NCBI GenBank assembly: GCA_963575645.1
Contig: OY754472.1
Location: 5,270,001-5,334,000 of the forward strand
DNA length: 64,000 nucleotides
Source: Xanthostigma xanthostigma
Lineage: Eukaryota; Arthropoda; Insecta; Raphidioptera; Raphidiidae
Direction: 5' to 3'
Shown here: one piece after another, positions 53,101 through 63,419 of the stretch
Position numbering within the stretch: position 1 is the stretch's first letter
Layout: the number at the start of each line of letters is the position of its first letter
The notes under the pieces: model-generated
What the model saw: only the letters and a program-made list of their open reading frames with translations
Database searches by the model: none
What the model was told of the DNA's origin: nothing
Made by a program: the position numbers and the translations under genes

Positions 53101-56100
53101 ATTAACGTCTGCTCAGAACTCTTCAATAAATAATTTAATGTATTATTGATATTTTTTGTTAATATATTGCCTGAATAATTGGTCGATAATTTTATTTATT
53201 ATCTGATAGATCCCACAAACATGGGAAATCTTTATATAATACCAATACTTCACCAAGAACTTCGCGTTCTATCAAAATTTCTGTCATGTTGCACAACGTT
53301 TTGAATTACAATGACGTCGTTATACGGTTATATGTATCAAGTTCAATCGTACTTGTATACACACGCACGGATATAAGTACGAAGCGGACCAAGTACGATG
53401 TGCAAACCATCGAACCGCGCAGACTACTATCTAGACGAGCAGATTTGATACGCGCTGTCCGGTCCGTACCAAGTTCGATCGTCTATTAATACTATTATTT
53501 CGTGTACCCACTGAGACTTTATTTTGTTTCAGAGGGTTGGCAGCGGCGAAGAGAACACTTTCGCCGAAGAAGCCGCCGAAGAGGAACCGTGCTACGGCAA
53601 AAGATGCACCGCAAATGAACACTGCTGTCCAGGATCTGTCTGTGTCGACGTAGACGGAGGTTTGTCTTTTTAAACTACATCCAGCAGAATAAGCAATCTG
53701 CAATTGCTTAGAGTCTTAAGGCATCCCGTCTCCGGGGGCACCAAAAGCACAACTCAGAAATGAAAAGTACCTCACTAAACCGTGTCAACATTTTTGCACA
53801 TACCGCTAAACTAGCGGTATGTGCTTTATTATCGCTTTGTGCGTCAGAGCTGACTTTCGTTCATATAAGAAGTTATATCTAAGTTAATTTCACACGAAAT
53901 CCATTCAAATTGAAGCTTTTTGAAAAGAGGAGATTCTAATCTATAAAATAGAACCATTTTTAAATCAATTCGAGTTCATAAATACTATTAAAATTGTAAT
54001 TGAAAATCACAAACAGCAGTTGTCGGTTGGTCTGTACGTATGTACGTACGTACGTACGTCACGACTCTACAGATCGCAATTTTGGTCGGATTGCCTTGGG
54101 TTATATTTTATTCACTTTGTTTACTATCAGACCAGAACCCTATTTAAATTCACTAAAATGTGTTCAGTAGTTTAATTTTTATAAACAGTTTTATTTTTTA
54201 TTATTTTTGACAGCTAATAGTTTAAAAACAATATAATAATTGCTGTGTAAATATAGTGTAATCCATAAAACAAGTGCTACACTTCTATACCGTGATAACA
54301 CCACTACACGTATTAGGCCGCCGTGGCGTAATGGTTATGCCGTTGGATCCCCAAGGGCAAGGTCCTGGGTTCGATTCCTTACGAAATCATTGATTTTTTT
54401 CTTTTTTTTTCTTTTATTTTATTCCACTTGATATTAATTATATAATATTATATTATGTATAGTTCTTAATTTTTTTTATTTTTGCAAACTTTTGTTTCAA
54501 TTTTTAATTATTTATTTCTTTAAATTTTTAAATCTTTTTAAATTTATTAAAAATATTTTTTAATTGTTATTTTTTTATCATACAGTGGAAAACTTGCGGG
54601 ATGAGCACTTCTGGTTTTGCCAACTATTTTTTTCTTTTTGTCATGTTCTCAAAAATTTTATCTATACTGGTATGTCTTAAGGAGGTTGAGCCGTTTTACG
54701 AAGATAATGAAAAAAATCTGAAATAAAGTTTTTTTAATAGATTTTTTTATGACAAAATTTTCTGTAAAAAGTCCCAAATCATTAGGAGATTTATAAAGTC
54801 AAAAATTAAAAAAAACTTTTACATGTAATCTTATGGAAAAACCTAGCATGCAAACGGTACATTTTAATTTTTTGCAAATAACCAAATAATGTCAGCAGTT
54901 CCGAAAACTAACAATGTAAAACATTTTCCAATTTAATTAGGAGACTTTTAATCAATAAAAAAAATATTAAACCTTAGCACTTTTCGATTATGGACTTTTA
55001 TTCTTGACAAATTTAACAATTTTAAATGAATTTTCAATTTTTTAATGATTTAATTTTAATTTTTATTACTTCTAATTTCTTTTTTTAATTATATAGGTAC
55101 TGCAAAAAATATGGAAAATACAGATATTTACATATTTTTTCTAACCTAACTTTGTATAAAAAATTCAAGTCAGTCCATTAAGTAAAATACTGAAATAATT
55201 AATAATATTAAAAAAAAATATTTATTTATGCCTTTATGACAATAATTTATTGGTATCATCGACTTATACCCTTTTGTAAAAATTTATTATTGAAAAGTTC
55301 CCATTTAGATTTCGACTTACTTTTGATTGGGACTGTAACGCATCAACCTCCTTAAGAAATCCAAAAGTTAAAAATAAATAATAACTTATTTTTGAAAATA
55401 AAACGAAAAAAACATTATTTCTTAAGGTTTCAATTGTTTTAATTTTAAAATTTTGAAACTTTTTTTCTATTAATTGTAGAAAAATGCCTAAGGTCCTAAG
55501 TCCTAAAGTCCTAAGAGAGCATTGATTGTAAAATTCAATTTTTTTCCTAAAAATTTATGCTTCTTAACTTTTTTCTATCAATATGATTTTTTTTATAAAC
55601 TGAATATATTAGAGATGGGGCCCATAAGCAAGAAATGCTAAGGGCATCAAGGAGTCTTAATCCGGCACTGACTACATTATTGGGGTTAATGATGTAGTCA
55701 GTGCCGGATTAAGACTCCGGTCCTGGCGGTTACTTCAAATGGACATACTATTCAAGTAAATAAAATTGGTCGACAATTTTATTTACTTGAAGAGTTCTAT
55801 TCAGACGTTAATCAAAGATTTGGACATACTATTCTAACGCGTGTATTTAAATATCAAATATAAACATTTCATTGTGCTTGGGGCATATCTGAGATGTAGG
55901 CATGTCAAACAAAACAAAGAAATACTATACCCTATATAGATGCAATGTTTTCCATTTTAAATGTCATCAGACTTTGGCATTTTGACTGAATGTTGTCTAG
56001 CCGTCGGCACGCAACTGTAATATGATGTTAGCAAGGAAATTGAAACCGTTGACATTTCCTGTCTATTAGAGGCAAAGTTATCAACGCTCGACCCGAGTTT

Positions 56101-59100
56101 TCGCGCTCTATCGAAGCCTGATCGAACACGCAATCTAATCAATTTTATGAACGACTGACTCAAGTTCTATTTACACGTTGCGTCGGGACCGGCTTTCAAA
56201 AGTCGATTCAAACTAAGATAAGATAAGATAAAATTTATTAGAAAAAAAATTATACATATTATGTACAGAAAAATAAAACAATTTCTTAGGCAGCGTTCCT
56301 AAATACCTGCTGATTGCCTAAACAAAAAACAAAAGAATATTCATACAGAACCAACAGTGGTTTGAATTGGGAAAAATTGAAATAAAAATCCCAAACTATA
56401 AGTTGCTTCAAACTAAACTTTGCCTATAACTGATTGCTAATCAACATTCAAATCCAGGGTTAAATATTTTTTACCGATGATGGCTGATTGTGTAAACAAA
56501 GGCCAAAAAATCCTTATATTAAAAAAAAATATCCAGAGTTGATTAGATATACAGTACAATACGCGCCACGGATCTAAAAGGTTCGGAAGTTAGTCACAAA
56601 CAGCGTCGCAAAGGCACATTTCAGAGCCGTTGAGACTCCCACTACCTCCCCAGCTACCTGCACGGAACGTGCGCTCGTCAGTGATTGGCCGTGATCGCTC
56701 GTTGCCTTTGTCACTTCCTTGCTTTAAAGTACAGTCGAGTACGCTATTGTCAAGTTGTTATTGCTATGTTAGTTTTGTTGAGTTGCGAGTTTGTAGTTTT
56801 TCAACAGACTGTACAAGCGCAAGCCTGCATTCGCATCTAACTTCCGAGCCTTTTAGATTCGTGGCGCGTATTGTACTGAGGCGCGAGATTGGTGGGACAC
56901 ACCAAACATTTTAGATTTATATATATTTATATAATATACGGAGAAAATTAAATGCCAAGCCGTATAGCTGTTACGGTCTATACCCGAATTCGGTCAATGG
57001 CCGAAATAAATGCGCAAAACTAGTTTTGACCAACGAATATTGCCCAAACTTGAAATTTTACATTTAAACGGGTATTGAGTGTTATAAAATGAGCAAAACT
57101 TCAATTGGACAAAACTAGTTCTGTCTATTTCTGAACGGGCAGTACTAGTATTTTTTACTTGTTAGTCCACGTGCCATAAAAGCGTGTTTTTTTAATTCTA
57201 ATTTTAATTAAGTATATATACCTACGGTTTGTTAATATGCTTACAGTAATTTTTCAAGTTAATTAATTTTTATCAAGCAAATTCGAGCGTTCTATGACAT
57301 AAATAGACCTGAACACGTGGGTAGAACATCCTATAAAAAACCAAGACAATTTTTTTTTATAAAATGATTTTAAAATATAAAAATGTGATATTTAAAGGTA
57401 ATAAATGTCGATAGAGCAGAAAAAAACTACTCTAAAAATAATATTACAAAAAAAAATAATGATAGGTATAATTTTTTATTTTAATTATTATGAAAATATT
57501 TACACCTATAAAAAAAATGTTGACGATATTATAATAATAGCTGTCATTCATAGTTAATATTCGAATTTTGCAGCTATATGTCGGTTCAAAATTAATATTT
57601 TGGATGTTTAAATAACTTTTGAGACTTCAATCAAGTCTAGCGTATCCCTCAACGAAATTATGAATACAGATATAGTATAGGTAGAGATCAAACGAGTACC
57701 AGCGAGTTTTACCAGGCATATAAGTCATAAAATAATCACGCTGTATAATCACATAACTGTAGAGCTGCACAATTTAACACATCGCAGTTTTTAACTGTAT
57801 AATGTATATACATATAAATTATAGTATTTTTTATACGTATAAGATCGACAAAAATCATATATTTCAATTTAAAAAAATACAAATAAAATTTACATTTCTG
57901 CCAAAAGTTCCACCGTTAAAGGACGCTGATGACCTTAGCTGTTGAGCGTCTATAATTCACAATCTCTCTCTCTCTCTCTCCACCGTCAAAGTGCTCTAGG
58001 TAACATTGTGAATGACACAACCATGTCTTCTGCGCACAACTGAACAGAATAAACTCATATCACCTGCGAGAAAATATATTTTCCTTTCTTATTTACCGCT
58101 CTTCAAATTTATTATTTCCTTTTTCATACCTCACAGAAGATTAGGTACATAGTTTTTCTCTACGACGTCATTATTTTCATACCCGCAACTGTAATATATC
58201 TTTTCTTTGGCCATTAAAAGAAAATGTTCTCGTTGGTTAAATAATAACAAAAGACGTTTACATTGTGAGTTTTAAAATTTATTTTAATTTATATATGCAT
58301 CTGTATAAATGTGATAAAAAAAGTAAATGCCTTACGGTTACAGGTACGTTTATACAATGTGTCCCAGTGAGACATATCGTCGGTCTAATTTTAAAACCTC
58401 GTAAGTCAAAATTTTATGAAATTTATGATTTTAGGCTATAGTGCTTTAGGATTTTAGTACCTAAACTTCTGTAAAACCTCGTAAAAAATAACCAAAATTG
58501 ACTTACGGGGTTTTAAAATTAGACCGACGATATGCTGAATTGCACAAAGCATTGTCAAAAAAATTTTATTTGTCAATGGCTTTAGATTGCGATCATATAA
58601 TTACCTACAGTTTCCATACATCATGGGCCATTCATTAATTACGTAAGGATCCCGAGGAGAAGCGGGGTTCTCAAAATCTTTACATGCTTTTATCTCAAAT
58701 CCAATCTTACGTAATATTTTTTGATTTCTAACATACAATGATGGATTAGAGATGACACAAACGGGTCTTTTTAGTGATCTGCATCTTTGCATCTGGATCC
58801 CGTATGTGAGCCGGCTCCCTGAACCGGTTCAAAAAGAGCCGAGTTCTGAATATGTTATTCGAGTCAACTGAGCCAACTGAGTTAGTTGAGTCAAGTCAAT
58901 CATATCACCTAATATCATGCCCACAGAACAGTATGTTCTGTGATCATACCAGTGACTGACTCACATATTATAAGGCGGGGTTTTACAGATTCACACGCAT
59001 TTGCTCAACCAATCACATGCTAATAGCTAAATATATTATTTATTGAATTTGAATTCAAGTTCAACCATATACTTACACACAAATTTAAAGTATTGTTTGG

Positions 59101-60921
59101 GTATCATATGCGTTCATAATAATTTTTGTGATCCGTGGTTGTTAAAAATACATTATTTAAAAAATGAGCAGCCGGAAATATAGTGAAGTGTGGAACCATA
59201 TATTTACATAATAATGGAACAATATTTACATTTTGCAGTACTTTCGCCTAAATCTTCAAAATTTAGGCGAAAGTACTGCAAAATGTAAATATTGTTCCAT
59301 TGTGTGCAAAATTTCAAAAGGATCAACAGGAAATTTAGCTCGACACATGAAAAATAAGCATCCCTTAATTATATTACGATATGCAATACAATAGTTTAAA
59401 TAGTTGTGAATTAAATAAGTGAGACACTGCCGTATTGGACCACCAAGTGCATAGTGAGTACATTGTATAGTTGTATAATTGTATACCTATATAGAATGCA
59501 TAGCCAAACATATGCATGAGTCATTTGAGCTGACAGTGCTTCTACGTGTTAAGTGTTTCACTGAGTTATGCGGATCCGTTGAGCCGTCGGCTCATAAAAA
59601 CGTGAATCGGCTCTCACGGATCTTCTGTCGGAGCCGGCTCTTTGAACCGGTTCAGATCTGAGTTACCCAAGCCTATGATGGATATTTGAGAGAAAAGTTG
59701 GGATAAACAACATTGTGATCTATTTTTTTCTTTTTAAATGCAGTACAATCCTATTTATATTATATATATTTTTATTAAGTTTTCAAAACCTTTAATGTTC
59801 ATTTTCATAATCTAAATTATCTTTTAAAGAATAAAAATTATTGATTTACGTTTTAGTGCAATTGATCTTTTTCTTAAACCAGATAAAATCTTACGTAAAA
59901 AGAGGGAGGGGGATTCCGAGAAATCTTATGTGCCCTTACATGTGTAAGAGGGGAGGGGGTCAAAAATGACCAAAATCGTCTTTACGTAATTAATGAATGG
60001 CTCAAAATATCGTATTCAAACTCCCTGGCATCTATAGAACATTTAATTATACTCACAAACAAATGATTGTCCTCCATACAAAAAGATCGTTTTTCAAGCT
60101 AAATTTTGATCAAATGTGTAGAAAAATGTGTTTCGAAGTGGAAAATATATTTTTAAAAAATGTTAAATACAGGTATACATAGTATAAAAAATATCATTTC
60201 AATTGGTCAATTAATTATATATTTAATTTCCGAGCTGTACAGGTTGCAAAGCTTGACAAACCGCCTTGGCTTATTTTTTATTCGCTTTGTTTCCCCCTTC
60301 CCGTTATCCGATTGAGCTGAAATTTTGCACACGTATGTTGTACCTATGACAATACAATATTATAATAACTAACTGACAGCTCCGGCTTTCGTCTTAATGC
60401 AAATCGCATTTCTACTACTTCCCATTATCCGATTGGGCTGAAATTTTGCATACTTACGTATAGTGTCGATGACAATACAATATTATTTGAATCTGTGATT
60501 AACGTCTGATTAGAATTCTTCAATAAGTAAAATTATCTACCAATTTTTCAGACACAAATTGGTCGATAATTTTATTTATTGAACAATATTATTTAAATTC
60601 ATTCTAATCTATAACTAACACGTTAACAATTTTTTAATTGTTTTTTTTTCAGTTGTCGGCTCATGCCTGTTTGCATATGGACGACGCGCCGGCGAATTGT
60701 GCCGACGAGACAGCGACTGTGAAAGCGGCTTGTTATGCGGCGGAGCCCCGGGCGCCGGTGGATCAGGCGGAGCGGCAAGTGCAGGCGGTGCTCGTGTTTG
60801 CCAGCCGCCGGCACTCGGCGACAAACAGTACGGCGAAACGTGCCACAGCAGCGGCCAGTGCGATATTGGCCGCGGACTTTGCTGCACGCTGCAAAGGCGA
60901 CACAGACAAGCGCCTCGCAAG
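50013..60921 (+). CDS. ITG-like peptide precursor (prohormone-3 type), 3' end outside window
   Basis: Secreted neuropeptide-type precursor. Visible exons are 50013-50195, 53533-53659 and 60653-60921, with splice phases 0, 1 and 0 agreeing. The start MALVNKNSSC has an aaaATGG context and a signal peptide of about 30 residues (LLVGVALLCICG core, cut before AWGG). The mature part opens WGGLFNRFSPEMLANMGYG, a conserved signature of insect ITG-like/prohormone-3 precursors. A cysteine-rich domain follows over exons 2-3 (CYGKRC, EHCCPGSVC, GSCLF, LCRRDSDC, GQCDIGRGLCC), ending QRRHRQAPRK. In known family members the ITGQGNR-type peptide lies C-terminal to this point; it is not in the window. There is a Gly/Ala/Ser-rich insert in exon 3. 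Confidence 0.83.
50617..50990. mobile_element. Head-to-head pair of RTE-like tails
   Basis: The left part opens GCGGTCCCGCCCGGTTTCAC, and the right part is the reverse of the same family (GGTAACTCCGATCATCATTC, then CATTTGTTCTTTTACACCCGG). The result is an inverted repeat. Confidence 0.65.
51380..51848. mobile_element. Foldback element, arms about 210 bp
   Basis: Arms 51380-51592 and about 51636-51848 share ACGGGAATGCGGACACATAG, TTTATTGCTTACGTTTCATC and TTGACTTTGTCAAAGCTCTG. Low sequence divergence suggests a fairly recent origin. Confidence 0.8.
52532..52810. mobile_element. hAT MITE with perfect 8-bp target duplication
   Basis: Ends CAGGGGTGGCAAACC and GGCTTGCCACCTCTG are flanked by TTCTAGAC on both sides. 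It is 279 bp and non-coding. The ends resemble those of the hAT fragment near 15560 (GCTTGCCAAAAGGTTGCCA). Confidence 0.88.
53072..53205. repeat. Repeat family W, copy 2
   Basis: TTAACGTCTGCTCAGAACTC and AATTGGTCGATAATTTTATT face each other as an inverted pair. Confidence 0.6.
53330..53500. mobile_element. MITE family P, copy 2
   Basis: Shares CGCGCAGACTACTATCTAGACG and ACCAAGTTCGATCGTCTATT-type ends with the copy at 2928-3128. It ends about 32 bp before the exon 2 splice acceptor, so its sequence may contain or border the branch site. Confidence 0.65.
53533..53659 (+). CDS. ITG-like exon 2: first half of the cysteine domain
   Basis: After TTTTGTTTCAG it reads RVGSGEENTFAEEAAEEEPC then YGKRCTANEHCCPGSVCVDV, and ends one base into a codon at GGTTTG. 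The acidic stretch before the first Cys is a likely spacer. The CxxxxC...CCxxxxC spacing resembles small extracellular disulfide folds such as those in astakine/prokineticin-like proteins. Confidence 0.85.
54034..54059. repeat. (GTAC)n microsatellite
   Basis: Five to six GTAC units, self-complementary. Confidence 0.9.
54318..54420 (+). mobile_element. tRNA-like SINE head
   Basis: GCCGCCGTGGCGTAATGG gives an A box and GGGTTCGATTCC a perfect B box. A T-rich stretch follows. The acceptor helix does not pair, so it is not a functional tRNA. Confidence 0.6.
54681..55351 (-). mobile_element. piggyBac-type TTAA MITE, copy 2
   Basis: Flanked by TTAA at 54677-54680 and 55352-55355, with ends GGAGGTTGAGC and GCATCAACCTCC. 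It is the uninterrupted relative of 6841-8168 and shows what that copy looked like before family X landed in it. Confidence 0.85.
55651..55718. repeat. Perfect 27-bp hairpin
   Basis: Arms GGAGTCTTAATCCGGCACTG + ACTACAT and their reverse surround a 14-nt loop. Confidence 0.8.
55762..55833. repeat. Repeat family W, copy 3
   Basis: AATTGGTCGACAATTTTATT and GTTCTATTCAGACGTTAATC. Confidence 0.6.
55834..56551. other. No gene seen
   Basis: AT-rich intron sequence. Confidence 0.4.
56552..56878. mobile_element. MITE with 42-bp inverted ends, GC-rich
   Basis: Ends CAGTACAATACGCGCCACGG and its reverse continue into ATCTAAAAGG..CGGAAGTTAG. 327 bp. The interior is unusually GC-rich for this region and carries a CCAAT-type GATTGGC box. 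Its open frame has no recognisable domain. Target duplication not clear. Confidence 0.75.
56900..57920. other. No gene seen
   Basis: AT-rich intron sequence. Confidence 0.4.
57922..57980 (+). repeat. LINE tail fragment with (CT)n
   Basis: GACGCTGATGACCTTAGCTG matches the fragment at 46880. A (CT)9 run at 57963-57980 follows. Confidence 0.6.
58373..58535. mobile_element. Foldback element, arms about 40 bp
   Basis: CATATCGTCGGTCTAATTTT with AAAACCTCGTAAGTC pairs with its inverted copy at about 58493-58535. Confidence 0.75.
59213..59301. repeat. Perfect 41-bp-arm palindrome
   Basis: Arms 59213-59253 and 59261-59301 are exact inverted copies with a 7-nt loop (CTTCAAA). The right arm overlaps the start of the BED-finger frame, so that part of the coding sequence was duplicated in inverted form. 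Confidence 0.9.
59261..59394 (+). pseudogene. BED-type zinc finger fragment of a hAT transposase
   Basis: The frame reads STAKCKYCSIVCKIS then KGSTGNLARHMKNKHPLI and stops at TAG. The CxxC...GSTGNLxRHxxxxH pattern is that of BED fingers at the N-terminus of hAT transposases. The rest of the transposase is absent. Confidence 0.8.
60002..60299. other. No gene seen
   Basis: AT-rich intron sequence. Confidence 0.4.
60300..60490 (+). repeat. Interspersed repeat with internal duplication
   Basis: CCGATTGAGCTGAAATTTTG and CCGATTGGGCTGAAATTTTG, each followed by ACAATACAATATTA, form two tandem units. The reverse copy is at 49380-49505. Confidence 0.65.
60491..60590. repeat. Repeat family W, copy 4
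   Basis: Inverted pair of ATTCTTCAATAAGTAAAATT and AATTGGTCGATAATTTTATT, the clearest foldback form of W. It lies 60 bp upstream of the exon 3 acceptor. Confidence 0.65.
60653..60921 (+). CDS. ITG-like exon 3: second half of the cysteine domain
   Basis: After a strong TTTTTTTTTCAG acceptor it reads VVGSCLFAYGRRAGELCRRD then SDCESGLLC. A Gly/Ala/Ser-rich insert follows (GGAPGAGGSGGAASAGGA), then RVCQPP, GETCHSSGQCDIGRGLCC and QRRHRQAPRK before GTCAGT. GC content is far above the surroundings. The insert lies between two conserved cysteines and looks lineage-specific. Confidence 0.85.
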
Positions 60922-62132
60922 GTCAGTTATAACCATATTTAGAAATATTTTTAATTACGATTTTCCCAGAACGACACTGAGAGATTAGGAATGTTATCGA
61001 AAAGGACCCCGCACAAACCTTATGGGATTTAGTTTTCGGTTAAATTGATCGAAAATAGCTTTATTTTATAGTTTAAATGTCACTAAGAAAAAGTGTCCAT
61101 GGGCGCATAATCTAAAAACCGATAGATTTGTAGCTACAGATATTATGTTTAGCGAGATTTTAGATATAGGGATATCCATTGAATAGGTCATATTATGCAT
61201 GTATTTTTTTATATTTTTAATAGATTATTTAGTCAACCATAATACGGAAAAAAATTGCTAATCATTTAAAAATGTAATATTATCATAAGAAAAAAAATAT
61301 TAAATTTCACATTCAAAATTAGACAGTTTAAACAATCGGCCTTGTTGGCGGGCTTATGTGACGTCATGATATTATATGATGCATGTCAACCTTGATGTCA
61401 AATTGTTAATGTTCTAAATGAAGTTTATTTGTTGTTTTCTCTGAATACTGACATAATCTTACTGTGGGACGACACAGTCGTCATGGAAACTGTTGTTGAT
61501 ATATACTCTGAAGTCACGCTGCGTTTTGAAAATTCGAAAATAGCGCATATTTTCTACATTTCTTTTTTATTATTTGTATTTTTTTTTCAGTGATTAGATT
61601 AATAAAATATCCATTACGATAGAATCAGGAACTAAAATATATTTCGAAATAAAAATTGAAACCAATTTTGAGTCTCATGCATATGACCTATTCACAAACA
61701 TGCTCCATGTTCAACTTTTGTGCTTTTTTTAGAAATAGAAAAATAGTGGAAAGCGAGGTAATAAAATATCAGGTACTAAAGTTAGTTAATATACACTGCA
61801 CTATACTCCTTGCTCTCTTTGTCGAATATTTTGACGTTCACCCAAAAATCCGACCGATGGCGTTAGTGTAAGCGTCTTAAAAAAAGTTTCACAAAATAAT
61901 AATGTTTTATCCTAACCCGCTCTGCACACTGAACTTCCCCTTACTTTAATGTTTTACAACTATACACTTCAAAAAGGATAATAAACAACACATAAAAAAT
62001 CAAAAGAGCAACTGTAGATATAATACTCACGTTTATAGGTTAGGTATTATGATCTATGTGGCGGCCATTATTATTTTATCAGGCGAATAAATATTTATAT
62101 GTGAATTTTCTTACGTTATAGTGCGTATTACT
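60922..62132. other. Intron continuing downstream, no exon seen
   Basis: AGGTCATATTATGCATG (about 61186) and CATGCATATGACCT (about 61674) face each other and may be the ends of a 500-bp TIR element. No continuation of the ITG-like coding sequence was found up to the window end. Confidence 0.45.
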
Positions 62133-62380
62133 AAATTTAATAACTTACAAGTGTAGCCACTGTTCGCTACATTGTTAAGAAACACCCATTGTTACATCGC
62201 TATATTAGAAAAATTTATTTCTCAAACAATGTCACCATCGGGATACGAACCCCGAATCTTTCCATCGTATCCCGATGGTGACATTGTTTGAGAAATAAAT
62301 TTTTCTAATATAGCGATGTAACAATGGGTGTTTCTTAACAATGTAGCGAACAGTGGCTGCACTTGTAAGTTATTAAATTT
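62133..62380. mobile_element. Near-perfect 248-bp palindrome
   Basis: Arms 62133-62248 and 62265-62380 (116 bp each) differ at about one position, with a 16-nt loop. The centre on the minus strand reads CGGGGTTCGTATCCCG, a tRNA T-arm/B-box-like hairpin. This looks like a recently formed foldback, perhaps seeded at a tRNA-derived sequence. Confidence 0.85.
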
Positions 62381-63016
62381 TATAAATATTTATATCCTGA
62401 TAATCCTAAAAATAATTATGTTTGGTGAATTGAATTATCGCTATTTATTTGGAGGAATGGTTACCTGTAGAACAAATGAACCGAATAAATAACTACTTAC
62501 GTTCGGCGAATTCGATAAATTATATTTCACTGAATTCTGATCTTTTTGTCATATATGGAGGGAACTCCTTTAAATAATCAGTTCACTAACCTTTCATTGT
62601 AATTTTTTATTAGCACTTTATATATATTTATCGAAGGTAGTGGTTTTTTCCACAACCCCAGTTGGGTGTGACTCGAATGACGTCACATGAATCTAAATAA
62701 AAATCATTCGAGACGGTAAATGAGTCTCGTGGGACAACAGTTCTGTGATTAGCGACTGGAATGAAATGTATTGTTTGCGTTAAACGAACAAAATCCCCAC
62801 TGGGGACGTACGTCGAGAGTATGCCTAGTGCCTACCAAAATAAAAAATAAAAGGATACAAAACCGACCTATTTTTTCCTCAAAATGTATAACATACGTAC
62901 AGTACGAGGACACTCAATTTTTAAAGTTGCTTTTTCTTAACGCACGCCTCGGGACTGGTTGTGAATTTCAAAAAAACGAGCGAGCGTCACGAAAATTATT
63001 TGTGTTCAGATCATAG
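62381..63016. other. No gene supported
   Basis: An 81-codon frame at 62771-63016 has no recognised domain. Confidence 0.4.
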
Positions 63017-63419
63017 CGCTGCACACGAGGCTGGATTTGCCGCTATAGATCGCTTACTAGACTACTAGTTTTCTAGCGCTGGTTTTCTTGATCGCTTCAC
63101 ACGAGACTTTTTTTCAAGCGTGTTTTGTGGATAGATCTGGTGCGCGCGCAGTGACAGTTCGAATATAAACACAGAGCAAAACGTGTCTGTTGTCTGACTC
63201 TGAACAAAGTGACGCCATGTTGGTTTGTGGGCGTTTGTTCAAGTCGCCCACGTGACAAGATTGGTTCTTGCTCAAGGAAAATAGCTCCTGTTCTAATTTT
63301 AAAGCATATCTTGTGAGCTAGCAGGCCAGCCCGCAGGGACGTCATTTCCAGCTTCGTATACCCAGTCTACCGGCCAGCAGAAGTCCAAGCAGTGTTTCTA
63401 GCCTCGTGTGCAGCGGCCT
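63017..63419 (-). mobile_element. Family V element with GCTGCACACGAGGC ends
   Basis: Ends CGCTGCACACGAGGCTGG and its reverse near 63395-63418 are terminal inverted repeats. About 400 bp, non-coding, with CACGTG and GACGTCA boxes. Fragments of the same family lie at 12148, 29303, 40645 and 41185. Confidence 0.7.

Larger units (their letters stand above)
50196..53532 (+). other. ITG-like intron 1
   Basis: Holds an inverted RTE-tail pair (50617-50990), a foldback element (51380-51848), a LINE scrap near 52206, a hAT MITE (52532-52810), a W copy and a P-type MITE right before the acceptor. Confidence 0.75.
58785..59665 (+). mobile_element. hAT remnant with paired palindromic ends
   Basis: Near both ends lie two adjacent palindromes, GAGCCGGCTC and GAACCGGTTC, three bases apart (58809-58831 and about 59630-59652). 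The BED-finger fragment lies between them. This suggests a deleted hAT element with GAGCCGGCTC-type subterminal repeats. Confidence 0.5.
58625..60001. mobile_element. TIR element (GGCCATTCATTAATTACGTA) with nested hAT remnant
   Basis: Left end GGGCCATTCATTAATTACGT and right end ACGTAATTAATGAATGGCTC are inverted copies. Subterminal CTTACGTAA motifs and a GGGAGGGGG run recur inside. Ends of this style occur on DNA transposons in several insects; I cannot fix the superfamily. A hAT-derived segment (about 58785-59665) sits inside. Confidence 0.65.
53660..60652 (+). other. ITG-like intron 2, 7 kb
   Basis: Holds a tRNA-like SINE head, a piggyBac-type MITE, short palindromes, a long-TIR element with a nested BED-finger fragment, and a W copy. 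No exon seen. Confidence 0.75.

Noticed and set aside
54318-54390. Functional tRNA gene
   Set aside because: A and B boxes are good, but the acceptor stem does not pair and a T-rich SINE-like body follows.
56630-56914. 94-codon frame in a GC-rich segment
   Set aside because: It lies almost wholly inside the MITE at 56552-56878 and has no recognisable domain.
60615-60920. Minus-strand 101-codon frame over the GC-rich ITG-like exon
   Set aside because: The plus strand encodes the conserved cysteine domain with correct splice sites. The reverse frame is a composition artefact.
62771-63016. Possible next ITG-like exon
   Set aside because: The translation does not contain the expected continuation after QRRHRQAPRK and lacks an acceptor in phase 0.
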